Part shown: positions 42,517 to 50,898 of the stretch, piece by piece | Numbering within the stretch: the first letter of the stretch is position 1 | Layout of the letters: each line of letters begins with the position of its first letter | Source of the DNA: Bacteroidia bacterium | GTDB lineage: Bacteria; Bacteroidota; Bacteroidia; Bacteroidales; F082 | Direction of reading: 5' to 3' | NCBI GenBank assembly: GCA_021287165.1 | Contig: JAJTAY010000039.1 | Coordinates: forward strand, 62,001 to 126,000 | DNA: 64,000 nt | Program-made: the position numbers and the translations under genes | The notes under the pieces: generated by a model | What the model saw: the letters and a program-made list of their open reading frames with translations, nothing else | The model's database searches: none | Told to the model about the DNA's origin: nothing

Positions 42517-43938
42517 TCAATCCTGTCCCTGCTCTTCCGTAGTGTGCAATCCGTACTTATTCATCCGTTCATAAAGCATAGCCCTCGAAATGCCAAGAAC
42601 TTTGGAGGTTTTGGAAAGGTTGCCCTTGCACCAGGCAATGGTTTTTCGAATCAGTTCCTCTTCGGCCTTGCCGATGACAAGCTCGTAAAGACGGCCTTCA
42701 GCTTCACCCGGATTAAACGCTTCCGGTTGTCTTTCAAGTGCTGGTGGAGCAACCTCTTTTTGGCCTGAATCCAGTTCGGCGGCAATCTGGTCGGGTGTGA
42801 TCACGTTGGCCTTACTGAGCAGAATCAATCGTTTGATGAGGTTCTCAAGTTCGCGAACATTGCCCGGCCAGTTGTGTCCCAAAAGCAAATCCATGCTTTC
42901 GGAGGGCAGCGCCGGAAGGTTTTTCTTCATCTCAAGGCTATAGCGCTTGAGAAAATAGGTTGTAAGCACAGGAATGTCCTCTCGCCTTACCCTGAGCGGA
43001 GGGATGTTGATGGCGATGACCTTGAGACGATAATATAGATCCTCCCGAAATTTACCCTCCGATATGGCGCTGTCGAGATTTTTATTGGTGGCGGAAATGA
43101 TTCGGGCTGTGGAGCGCATCGTTTTGTTGCTCCCCAGGCGCTGAAACGTATTGTCCTGCAGCACCCTGAGCAGTTTGGCCTGCAGCGCCAGACTCATGTC
43201 GCCGATTTCGTCCAAAAACAAGGTACCGCCCTCTGCCTGTTCAAACTTACCCGACTTTGGCTGGTGGGCATCGGTAAAGGCTCCCTTTTCGTGGCCAAAC
43301 AATTCGCTTTCAAGCAAATTTTCGGGTATGGCGGCGCAGTTTATGGCCACAAAAGGTTTTGACGAACGATCGCTAAACTGATGTATGGCCTTGGCGACCA
43401 ATTCTTTACCCGTGCCGCTCTCTCCGGTTATCAGCACACTTACATCGCTGGCGGCAACGCGGCCAATCATTTTAAACACTTCTTTCATGGCCGGGCTTTC
43501 GCCAATCATGGTGTCGGCGGGGCCAATTCCTGCAAGCACATTTGTAGTGGCGCTCTCTTTCGACAAACGCCGTATTTCGAGGGCTTCACCGACGATATAC
43601 TGCAGACGGTCAATGTCGAACGGCTTTTCGAGGTATTCGAAGGCGCCGTGCTTCATGGCGGCAATCACGCGCTCGGTGGTGCCATAGGCAGTGATGATGA
43701 TTACGGGCAGGGATGGATAACGCTCCTTTACTTTTTGAATGGCTTCCAAACCATTCATGCCGGGCATTTCTATGTCCATCAGCATCAGGTGCGGCTCGCC
43801 TGTCTCTAGTTTTCTGAGCGCTTCCAGACCATTGGAAGCTTCAATAATGTCGAATCCTGGTTTTTTCAGAAGCTTGCGCAGCGAATAGCGTACATGCTCC
43901 TCGTCGTCAACAATAAGTATTTGTTTTACCTCGTCCAT
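42517..43938 (-). CDS. sigma-54-dependent response regulator, NtrC family
   Basis: A 473-residue activator. The receiver domain is ILIVDDEEHVRYSLRKLL with phosphoacceptor Asp in MLMDIEMPGMNG and Lys in YLEKPFD. The AAA+ domain (about 145-375) shows GESGTGKELVAKAIH (Walker A), ELFGHEKGAFTDA with the GAFTGA sigma-54 contact loop in the form GAFTDA, and GTLFLDEIGDM (Walker B). The C-terminal FIS-type helix-turn-helix is RKTIAWCKGNLSKTSKVLGISRAMLYERM. It would activate sigma-54 promoters in response to the kinase encoded just upstream (1 bp gap). GAFTDA in place of GAFTGA is a conservative change seen in several members. Its likeliest target is the lipoprotein promoter directly downstream. Confidence 0.93.
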   Translation of the reverse strand: MDEVKQILIVDDEEHVRYSLRKLLKKPGFDIIEASNGLEALRKLETGEPHLMLMDIEMPGMNGLEAIQKVKERYPSLPVIIITAYGTTERVIAAMKHGAFEYLEKPFDIDRLQYIVGEALEIRRLSKESATTNVLAGIGPADTMIGESPAMKEVFKMIGRVAASDVSVLITGESGTGKELVAKAIHQFSDRSSKPFVAINCAAIPENLLESELFGHEKGAFTDAHQPKSGKFEQAEGGTLFLDEIGDMSLALQAKLLRVLQDNTFQRLGSNKTMRSTARIISATNKNLDSAISEGKFREDLYYRLKVIAINIPPLRVRREDIPVLTTYFLKRYSLEMKKNLPALPSESMDLLLGHNWPGNVRELENLIKRLILLSKANVITPDQIAAELDSGQKEVAPPALERQPEAFNPGEAEGRLYELVIGKAEEELIRKTIAWCKGNLSKTSKVLGISRAMLYERMNKYGLHTTEEQGQD

Positions 43939-43939
43939 T

Positions 43940-45433
43940 TTATGCTTCAAGCGGAAGATAAAGTGTAAAAACTGCGCCGCCGCTGCTGCCATTCACGGCA
44001 TTCAACTTTCCATGGTGTATCTCGGCAATGCGCTGCGAAATGGAAAGACCGAGTCCTGTGCCTTGCTCACGACCCTTGACAAAAGGCTCCCACATGGTGT
44101 CGATAATATCGGCCGGAATACCCGGTCCGCTGTCGGCGATACTAATATAATAGTACTCAGTGCCTTCAGCTGTCTGAAGCCCTGTTTCGATGGTTATGCG
44201 GCCACCCTCGGGCATGGCTTCGATGGCGTTGTTCAACAGGTTGATAATCACCTGCCTGATCATCGATTGATCGGCTTTAAGCCTCAAACCGGGATTTTGG
44301 TGTGTGGTGGCCGCCGCAATCTGTTGCATTTTGAACCGGGCTTCCATAAGCTGCAGCACCTGATCGATCACTTCGGCCGGACTGATGATTTCCATTTTTG
44401 GCCTTGGCGGACGGGCATACTTCATGAAGTTTTGCAGGAATTCTTCCATGCGGACCACTTCAGTTTGTATGATCTGCAGGTCGTGCCTATGCTCGCTGTC
44501 TTCCGGAAAATCGTTGAGCATGCTGTGTACCAGTATCTTTATGGAAGTAAGCGGGTTGCGTATTTCGTGTGCCAGAGCAGGGGCTATCTTGCCAATGGCA
44601 GCAAGCCGGATAGACTGTTCCAGCAGCTCGCGGTTTTTGCGCAGGTCTTCGTTGGCTTTGTTGATACGGCTGATGAGCCGGTTGATGTGCATGTCGAGTT
44701 CCTCCAGCTCCTTACCGGGATGCATCTGAATATGCTCAACCACCTCGCCCCCTGCGGCATCACGCACCTTGAGCACAAGCCGGTAAATGGGATTTAATAC
44801 AATGCGCGCCACCAGCCAGCCCAGAATGAGCCCCATGATAATGCCACTGATGCCTAAGGCATAAATGGCCGTAGTTATGATGCTTTCGTTGTAGTTGATG
44901 CTTTTTTCCAGTTGTTTTTGTTCTTCTTCCTTGGCGGCAATGAGCTGGTTGGTTTTCTCTTCGATGGTGTTGATCAGGTCGTGGCTCGACATCACAATCA
45001 CACTCGCCGGTTGGGTGAGCTTGCCCTGCCGTTGCATCTGGTTGGTGTTGAGCAGGGTTTGCTGATAGTTGGAGAAGAGTGCCGAAATTTGCTGGACAAG
45101 CCTTATCTGATCAGGTGTAGTGGCCGAGTTGCCTGCTTTATTGAGTAAGGCAAGATAGTTTCGTTGCTCAATTTCAAGCAGTTGAATCTTTTCCTCGCTC
45201 CGGTCGAAGACGTTGGAAAGCGAAGCAGCCCTAACCCTGTAGAGGGCAAGCCGGAGTTCGCGGGCGTCGTCGGTGCTGAGCGCATTCTCGCGAATAAGCT
45301 GTTTGGTATTATCCTGAAGCTGATAGATGTAGGAAACGATCAGGAAGCCGGCACCCAGCACCAGTGCGATGCTCACCAACGACCAGATGATCATATTGTA
45401 ACTAAGGTGAAACCTGAACCGCGGGAACATCAT
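43940..45433 (-). CDS. membrane sensor histidine kinase, NtrB-like
   Basis: A 497-residue kinase. Two transmembrane helices (about 14-36 and 190-212) enclose a mainly helical periplasmic region of about 150 residues (four-helix-bundle type, rich in Gln and Asn). A HAMP-like linker follows (RIVLNPIYRLVLKVRDAA). HisKA is ALAHEIRNPLTSIKILVHSM with the phosphorylated His, and the ATPase domain shows NLLNNAIEAMPEGG, IADSGPGIP and GTGLGLSISQRIAEIHHG. The HEIRNPLT motif is the NtrB/ZraS type. It is co-transcribed with the sigma-54 activator and probably senses an envelope condition through its periplasmic bundle. A perfect -7 box (minus TACATTTG at 45459-45466) is 26 bp upstream. Confidence 0.93.
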   Translation of the reverse strand: MMFPRFRFHLSYNMIIWSLVSIALVLGAGFLIVSYIYQLQDNTKQLIRENALSTDDARELRLALYRVRAASLSNVFDRSEEKIQLLEIEQRNYLALLNKAGNSATTPDQIRLVQQISALFSNYQQTLLNTNQMQRQGKLTQPASVIVMSSHDLINTIEEKTNQLIAAKEEEQKQLEKSINYNESIITTAIYALGISGIIMGLILGWLVARIVLNPIYRLVLKVRDAAGGEVVEHIQMHPGKELEELDMHINRLISRINKANEDLRKNRELLEQSIRLAAIGKIAPALAHEIRNPLTSIKILVHSMLNDFPEDSEHRHDLQIIQTEVVRMEEFLQNFMKYARPPRPKMEIISPAEVIDQVLQLMEARFKMQQIAAATTHQNPGLRLKADQSMIRQVIINLLNNAIEAMPEGGRITIETGLQTAEGTEYYYISIADSGPGIPADIIDTMWEPFVKGREQGTGLGLSISQRIAEIHHGKLNAVNGSSGGAVFTLYLPLEA

Positions 45434-45458
45434 CTTCGAATGCCTTGAAGGTAAGGCA

Positions 45459-45466
45459 CAAATGTA
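45459..45466 (-). promoter_or_regulatory. -7 element of the NtrB/NtrC-like operon
   Basis: Minus strand TACATTTG, perfect -7 box, with GTTG 20 bp upstream as a one-mismatch -33 element. It lies in the short gap after the dus gene. Confidence 0.5.
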
Positions 45467-45506
45467 AGGTTAAAGGAGAATTTTCACAACCTCATTCAAC
45501 GGAGCC

Positions 45507-46508
45507 TTAATCCAAACTAAATTCCTCTTCATTTTGGAGGAACTTTCTTGCAAAGCCGCTTCCAATCCATTCATATTGACTGAAAACCTCTGCCTGAACA
45601 TCAAGAAACTCCTCCAGCAGGGCGGCTTTGCGAATTTGCCGCCAAACCCTGACCGGTTGATCAAACGAGCTGCTCAAATACCACCAAAGCTCCTTCATGG
45701 GGCCGGGAACAGCTTTTACCTGCCTTCTGCCTTTTAGTCTTTGCCCAGTGAGCGTTGTGATGAATTTTTTCACAACCTCAGCCCTTTCTTTATTATCGAG
45801 TTCGCAGGCCAGACCCTTGATATCCGCAGCCAGAAAAGGATCGGCAAGCAAGCCCCTTCCCAGCATCATTCCGGCTATGCGCGGCAGTTTGTTGCCTAAG
45901 CGTCCGCTATCTGCGCTTTCAAAAAGGTCGCCGTTGTAAACGATTGGAATAACGCAATTTGCAATAAGCGGGGCAAGTGCATCCGCTTGTGCATGGCCTT
46001 TGTATAGTTGCTTTCCTGTTCTGGCATGAACAATGAGCTCGCTGACCCCAGTCTTTTCAAAGATGGGCAAAAGCGTAGAAAGCTCCGAAACATCATACAT
46101 CCCAAGCCGGCATTTAACCGATACTTTTACCGGCAGATCTTTAACAACACTCAAAAGGCTTTCCACCATCCCGGGATAAGGCATCAATCCGCAACCGCGT
46201 TTTTTTGAGGTAACCTGCGGCCAGGGGCAACCCATATTAATATTCACTTCGGAATATCCAAGCCCATGGCACTGCAGCGCAAAACGTTCAAGTTCGATGG
46301 CGCTGTTGGTAAGCAGTTGCGGCACTAAAATGCCTGCATCATTAAGCAACGGACTTAGCTCGTCCGATCTGAAATGTTTGCTGTTAAGGTTGTGAATGCC
46401 GCCGAAAAACGGGGTGTAGAGCTTGTCGAGGCCCGTAAAATACTGCTGGTAAGCCTTTCGGAACCAAACATCAGTAATCCCCTGAAACGGACCAAGATGG
46501 AGCTGCAT
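45507..46508 (-). CDS. tRNA-dihydrouridine synthase family protein, divergent
   Basis: A 333-residue member of the Dus family, clearly different from dusB at 47-1105. The N-terminal FMN site LGPFQGITDVWFRKAY corresponds to the LAPMEGV block, NINMGCPWPQVTSKKRGCGLM carries the catalytic Cys and the GAGSAL-like part in a changed form, KCRLGM is the lysine-arginine segment, LIVHARTGKQLYKG is the IHGR-type site, and PIVYNGDLF then IAGMMLGRGLLADPF follow. The tRNA position it modifies cannot be told. It is translated 3 bp after the lnt copy 2 stop... the dus start lies 3 bp past the lnt stop on the minus strand, so both are probably one transcript. Confidence 0.85.
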   Translation of the reverse strand: MQLHLGPFQGITDVWFRKAYQQYFTGLDKLYTPFFGGIHNLNSKHFRSDELSPLLNDAGILVPQLLTNSAIELERFALQCHGLGYSEVNINMGCPWPQVTSKKRGCGLMPYPGMVESLLSVVKDLPVKVSVKCRLGMYDVSELSTLLPIFEKTGVSELIVHARTGKQLYKGHAQADALAPLIANCVIPIVYNGDLFESADSGRLGNKLPRIAGMMLGRGLLADPFLAADIKGLACELDNKERAEVVKKFITTLTGQRLKGRRQVKAVPGPMKELWWYLSSSFDQPVRVWRQIRKAALLEEFLDVQAEVFSQYEWIGSGFARKFLQNEEEFSLD

Positions 46509-46511
46509 TGG

Positions 46512-48137
46512 TCAGGGTCGGGTTTGGCGGAGCTTGAAATAGCTTGTTTTCCTGAGATAGGACCGGACAAGGGCGTAAATCAGGAAAACCACTGCCAGAA
46601 AGGCTGATATGCGGGAGATATAGTCGCCGTAGCGCACATAAAACGTAAGTTTATCGTTCAGGTTAATCTTTTGCCTGATCACGGCTTCCTCGTCATAGGG
46701 TGTGGCCTGATAAATGTCGCCCCGCTGATCGATGAAAGCCGAAATACCCGTATTGGCCGAGCGGGCTATGCTCCTTCGCGTTTCGATGGCCCGAAGCGGG
46801 GCAAAGAGCAGGTGCTGCCGGTGGCCCGGGGTATTGCCCCACCAGCCGTCGTTGGTGATTATGAAAATCACATTGGCGCCGTTGCGTACATAACCTCCGA
46901 CAAACTCACCGTAAACGCTTTCGTAGCAAATCACTGGTGCAGGTTTGAACCGACCTCCCGGATGTTCGAACACTTTGCGTACCGCATCGGTTTTTAAGGT
47001 TCCCACCGTACCACCCAGATCGATGGCATAGTTGCGCAAAGGTTTCAGAATTCGCCACGAAGGCATCATTTCGACGCCAGGGGTCAGTTTCGATTTGTGG
47101 TACATCTGTCTGCTTCCTGTGCTATCAAGATGAAAGGCAGTGTTGTGGGCATAATAATATCCTTCGAAGGTGCGAAACTTGCGTGCTGCAGGGTCCTCTT
47201 CCATGCCGGGAGGGACAAAGCTGAAGGTGCTGGCGCCAATGACGATCGATGTTTCGGGATGTTGTCCGATAAAGGCCTGCAACTGACTCAGGCTTGGCGA
47301 CTGCCCGAGCTGTTCTTCCCAAATCTCATCTTGTATGGCCGATTCCGGCGAAACAATATAATCTGGTTTACCATTCATAGCCCGAAGGGCAAGACCAAGG
47401 TTTCGATCGATCACTTCGGCTGGAGGCACGGTGTATTGCTCTGTATATGGATCGAGGTTTGGTTGCACAACTACCACATCCACAGGATCTTCCTTTTCTG
47501 CATAGCTGCTGTAGATTGCCTGCGAGAGAACGATGGGTACGAGTACCAGAAGCAAGGCCGGACTCATTTGGCGCGAAAAACTAACGAACGACCATCCTTG
47601 AGCGGGTTTATTGCGCAAGGCATTAAATATCAAAATGTTCACGAGTAAGATCCAGGCCGAACCACCGGCAACACCAGTATATTCGTACCATTGCACCCAA
47701 CGGGTATTTGCTCCGAAAACATTGCCCAGATTGAGCCATGGCCAGCTGAGGTCCCAGTGCAGATGATACCATTCCCAGGCCAGCCAAACAAAAACAAGGA
47801 TAAGATTACCTTTCCTGTTTTCGTACAGCCTTGATTTGCTGAAATGAAAAAGTTTGAAAACTATGGCCATGAATAGGCTGTTGAGCCCGATGGCAGCGAT
47901 CGATCCAATATCGGTTGAGTTCCATATCCACCAGGTAGTCAGGGTGTTCCAAATCAAAAAGCTGAGCCAGGCCAGCCTGAACATGCCTTTTTGCTTGTGG
48001 TCGCCAAGGTATTGCTGAACAAAGAGAAGCGGAACCCAGGCTACAAAAATGAGCAGGCTGAGCCCCCGGGCAGGCCATGCTGCACTCAGCAACAGTCCGC
48101 TGAGAACGGCCAGGGCAATCAGGTGAATTTTCTTCAT
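46512..48137 (-). CDS. lnt: apolipoprotein N-acyltransferase, copy 2
   Basis: A 541-residue inner-membrane enzyme. The first part has about six membrane helices (HLIALAVLSGLLLSAAW, LIFVAWVPLLFVQQYLG) with the Lnt signature WDLSWPWLNLGNVFG. The nitrilase domain has Glu in IVSPESAIQDE, Lys in HKSKLTPGVEMMP, and Cys in VICYESVYGEF. All catalytic residues are kept in both copies in this window. The chosen ATG is at 48137; the residues before it are not part of the membrane domain. This copy is clustered with the second dus gene and hflX, unlike copy 1. Copy 1 at 28718-30289 is similar only in motifs, so this looks like old paralogy rather than a recent duplication. Confidence 0.93.
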   Translation of the reverse strand: MKKIHLIALAVLSGLLLSAAWPARGLSLLIFVAWVPLLFVQQYLGDHKQKGMFRLAWLSFLIWNTLTTWWIWNSTDIGSIAAIGLNSLFMAIVFKLFHFSKSRLYENRKGNLILVFVWLAWEWYHLHWDLSWPWLNLGNVFGANTRWVQWYEYTGVAGGSAWILLVNILIFNALRNKPAQGWSFVSFSRQMSPALLLVLVPIVLSQAIYSSYAEKEDPVDVVVVQPNLDPYTEQYTVPPAEVIDRNLGLALRAMNGKPDYIVSPESAIQDEIWEEQLGQSPSLSQLQAFIGQHPETSIVIGASTFSFVPPGMEEDPAARKFRTFEGYYYAHNTAFHLDSTGSRQMYHKSKLTPGVEMMPSWRILKPLRNYAIDLGGTVGTLKTDAVRKVFEHPGGRFKPAPVICYESVYGEFVGGYVRNGANVIFIITNDGWWGNTPGHRQHLLFAPLRAIETRRSIARSANTGISAFIDQRGDIYQATPYDEEAVIRQKINLNDKLTFYVRYGDYISRISAFLAVVFLIYALVRSYLRKTSYFKLRQTRP

Positions 48138-48226
48138 AGTGTGCTTGCTGTTGGGCAGCCGCAAAATTAACCAAATGAAATCCTTATGCGGGAATGCCGG
48201 CCTCAAGTTTAGCCGGGTTTAATCTT

Positions 48227-49420
48227 TTAATAAAGGAAGTTGTCGTAAGGATAGCGTATGGCGTGCATATCGCGGATTTCCTTGTACAACAATTCGCGCA
48301 GTTCAGCATAGTTTTCGCGGTGAAGGGCCGAAATGAACAGAACGGGCTGATTTGTTTTTTCCTCCCAATATTTTTTCACGAATTCCAGACCTGGTCGCTC
48401 GGTCAGCGTGAGGTCAAACTCGTCTTCGGCCAGCTGAGGATGTTCGTAGGCATCGATCTTGTTGAAGATCAGTATGGTTTTTTTGTCGGCTGCTTCTATT
48501 TCCGTAAGGGTCTGATTTACAATGCCGATTTGCTCTTCATATTCGGGATGCGAAACATCTACCACATGGAGCAGGATGTCGGACTCACGCACCTCGTCGA
48601 GGGTCGATTTGAACGATTCGATGAGGTCGTGCGGTAGTTTGCGAATAAAACCAACAGTATCGGAAAGCAGGAATGGTAAATTGTCCACCACTACTTTTCG
48701 CACCGTGGTGTCCAGCGTGGCAAAAAGTTTATTCTCGGCGAACACATCGCTCTTGCTGAGCATGTTCATCAGGGTCGATTTTCCGACATTGGTATATCCG
48801 ACGAGCGCTACACGAATGAGTTTTCCTCTGTTTTTGCGCTGAACGGCCTGCTGGGTGTCAATTTCGCGCAGCCTCTGCTTGAGCAGGGCGATCTTGTCGC
48901 GGATTACACGACGGTCGGTTTCTATTTCCGTTTCACCCGGGCCACGCATCCCAATGCCTCCTCGCTGACGTTCAAGGTGAGTCCACATGCGGGTCAGGCG
49001 CGGCAAAAGGTACTGATATTGAGCAAGTTCTACCTGGGTTTTTGCGTGAGAGGTTCGGGCTCTTTTGGCAAAAATATCGAGTATGAGGGTGGTGCGGTCG
49101 AGGATTTTGCAACCAAGGGCTTTTTCCAGGTTTCGTATCTGAGAGGCGCCAAGCTCATCGTCGAATACCACCATATCGATGCTTTCGGCTTTAACGTATT
49201 GCGCAATCTCGTCGAGCTTGCCCGAACCAACGTAAGTTTTACTGTTTGGAGCGGGCAATATTTGGGTGAAACGCTTAACAGGAACTCCTCCCGCCGTATC
49301 GATGAGAAATTCCAGCTCGGTAAGGTAATCGTCCACCTTGCTGCGGGGTTGTTCGGGCGTTATAATGCCCACAACCACCGCCCTTTCGGGTTTCAGCGCT
49401 GTTGTGATATTTTTTGGCAT
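48227..49420 (-). CDS. hflX: ribosome-associated GTPase HflX
   Basis: GTPase that splits stalled ribosomes under stress. The 397 residues start with the HflX N-terminal domain (ELEFLIDTAGGVPV, PNSKTYVGSGKLDEI), followed by the glycine-rich linker RQRGGIGMRGPGETEIETDRR. The G domain carries GYTNVGKSTLMN (G1), DTVGFIRKLP (G3) and LIFNKIDAYE (G4). The C-terminus is HAIRYPYDNFLY, short as is common in Bacteroidota. The gap to the upstream membrane gene is 12 bp, so it belongs to the trpS-side transcript or an adjacent one. Confidence 0.95.
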   Translation of the reverse strand: MPKNITTALKPERAVVVGIITPEQPRSKVDDYLTELEFLIDTAGGVPVKRFTQILPAPNSKTYVGSGKLDEIAQYVKAESIDMVVFDDELGASQIRNLEKALGCKILDRTTLILDIFAKRARTSHAKTQVELAQYQYLLPRLTRMWTHLERQRGGIGMRGPGETEIETDRRVIRDKIALLKQRLREIDTQQAVQRKNRGKLIRVALVGYTNVGKSTLMNMLSKSDVFAENKLFATLDTTVRKVVVDNLPFLLSDTVGFIRKLPHDLIESFKSTLDEVRESDILLHVVDVSHPEYEEQIGIVNQTLTEIEAADKKTILIFNKIDAYEHPQLAEDEFDLTLTERPGLEFVKKYWEEKTNQPVLFISALHRENYAELRELLYKEIRDMHAIRYPYDNFLY

Positions 49421-49432
49421 GTTATGAAGTGC

Positions 49433-49834
49433 CTACCACTCGGAAGGTTTTTTTGAACGGTGCCTTCTGTAACTGCGTTGATGTCGCAGATCGCGCGTCA
49501 GAAAATAGATGGCTGTAGAAAGCACATAAAAGTGTAGCAATACCTCTACGATTACATCCGGTGTCAGCAGGACGTTAAATAGCTGATAAACAGCAGCTAT
49601 TGCAACAAGCAAAAATCCGTACAGATAAAAATACGAACGATTGATCACGAATACGCCAAGCGTTATGGCACCAAGAAGTACGATGAGCAGCCACCGGACC
49701 GACCAAACACCAAAAGTGCTTTCGAAGCCTGGATCGGAGATAAATGGGAAGATGGTTGCAAACAAATAGGCTATTACTGAAAGTTTCAGCAATAAGGTGA
49801 TTAGTTTATGGAAAAATGATTCTGCACTGCTCAT
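49433..49834 (-). CDS. four-helix membrane protein, unknown
   Basis: A 133-residue protein with four predicted membrane helices: LITLLLKLSVIAYLFATIFPFI, WLLIVLLGAITLGVFVI, FYLYGFLLVAIAAVYQLF and EVLLHFYVLSTAIYFL, ending in a strongly basic tail (RHQRSYRRHRSKKPSEW), so the C-terminus is probably cytoplasmic. I do not recognise the family. It lies 3 bp after the trpS stop and 12 bp before hflX, all leftward, so the three are one operon. The basic C-terminal tail could contact nucleic acid or ribosomes, which would fit hflX, but that is speculative. Confidence 0.7.
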   Translation of the reverse strand: MSSAESFFHKLITLLLKLSVIAYLFATIFPFISDPGFESTFGVWSVRWLLIVLLGAITLGVFVINRSYFYLYGFLLVAIAAVYQLFNVLLTPDVIVEVLLHFYVLSTAIYFLTRDLRHQRSYRRHRSKKPSEW

Positions 49835-49837
49835 AGC

Positions 49838-50833
49838 TCAGAAATGTCTGAATCCGATGATTTCGCGCACTTCTCTTACGGTTGCCGCTCCGCTTTCGCG
49901 CGCTTTCTCGGCACCCATACGGGCTACACGGCTAATATAGTTATCGTCGGACGAAATCTCCAGAATACGCTGCCTGATGGGTTCGGTGAAGGCGATAATG
50001 TCTTCGGCGAGCTGCTTTTTAAGGTCGCCATAGCGTATGATGCAATTGTTATACTGCACTTCAAAATGCTCAACCACATCAGGGGTCGATACCACTTTAA
50101 GCAGGGTAAACAGGTTTTCAACGCCATCTGTTTTGGGCTGATTCATTTGGGTTGGTCCGGTATCAGTCACGGCGCGCATTACTTTTTTCCGGATGGTTTT
50201 GGGGTCGTCGATCAGGAAGATAGCGTTGCCTTCACCTTCCGATTTGCCCATTTTTCCGCTACCGTCAAGTCCGGGTATTTTCACCAGCTCGGCGCCAAAG
50301 TTATAAGCCTGAGGGATGGGGAAGAAGTCTTCCTGATACATCCTGTTGAACCTGCGGGCAAAGGTACGGGTCATTTCGAGGTGTTGTTCCTGATCTTTAC
50401 CTACGGGAACTTTATGCGCCTTGTGTATAAGGATGTCGGCTGCCATAAGGGAAGGGTAGGTGAGCAAGCCGGCGTTCACATTGTCGGGCTGCTTGCGCAC
50501 TTTTTCCTTAAAGGTGGTCACCCTTTCCAATTCTCCCACATAGGCATTCATATTGAGAATCAGGTAAAGTTCGGCCACTTCGGGCAGGTCGCTCTGCACA
50601 TAAAGGGTCGATTTTTCAGGGTCGAGACCCGCGGCGAGGTATTCGGCCAACACCTGCTTCACATTGCCGTGAAGGTCGGTAGGCTTGGGGTGGGTAGTAA
50701 GTGAATGATAATCAGCTATAAAGAAGAAGCATTGGTTTTGCTCCTGCATGCGCACAAAATTGCGCACTGCACCGAAGTAGTTCCCCAGATGCAGGTTGCC
50801 CGTAGGGCGTATTCCACTAAGTACGATTTCCAT
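49838..50833 (-). CDS. trpS: tryptophanyl-tRNA synthetase
   Basis: Charges tRNA-Trp. The 331 residues begin MEIVLSGIRPTGNLHLGNYF, which contains the HIGH-type motif as HLGN. AYNFGAELVKIPGLDGSGKMGKSEG carries the KMSKS motif as KMGKS. Residues DQEQHLEMTR are typical of the bacterial enzyme. The ATG at 50833 is the natural start. The promoter immediately upstream has both Bacteroidota elements, and its -7 box ends just 6 bp before this ATG, which predicts a leaderless transcript. First gene of the unit trpS / membrane protein / hflX. Confidence 0.97.
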   Translation of the reverse strand: MEIVLSGIRPTGNLHLGNYFGAVRNFVRMQEQNQCFFFIADYHSLTTHPKPTDLHGNVKQVLAEYLAAGLDPEKSTLYVQSDLPEVAELYLILNMNAYVGELERVTTFKEKVRKQPDNVNAGLLTYPSLMAADILIHKAHKVPVGKDQEQHLEMTRTFARRFNRMYQEDFFPIPQAYNFGAELVKIPGLDGSGKMGKSEGEGNAIFLIDDPKTIRKKVMRAVTDTGPTQMNQPKTDGVENLFTLLKVVSTPDVVEHFEVQYNNCIIRYGDLKKQLAEDIIAFTEPIRQRILEISSDDNYISRVARMGAEKARESGAATVREVREIIGFRHF

Positions 50834-50838
50834 GGTTG

Positions 50839-50869
50839 CAAAAATAGGCAATTGCCAAAAAGCGCCAAA
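50839..50869 (-). promoter_or_regulatory. trpS promoter, overlapping the rng terminator
   Basis: Minus strand TTTG (plus 50866-50869), 19 bases, TATTTTTG (plus 50839-50846): both elements match the consensus exactly. Transcription would start at or just before the trpS ATG at 50833. The -33 element lies inside the rng terminator stem. Confidence 0.65.
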
Positions 50870-50891
50870 GCCCTTGCAACAGGGCCTTGGC
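50856..50891 (-). terminator. Terminator of rng
   Basis: GCCAAGGCCCT / AGGGCTTTGGC on the minus strand (plus 50881-50891 and 50864-50874), an 11-bp stem with one G-U pair and a six-base loop, followed by GCTTTTT. It lies 8 bp after the rng stop and overlaps the trpS promoter. Confidence 0.8.
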
Positions 50892-50898
50892 TTTGGGT

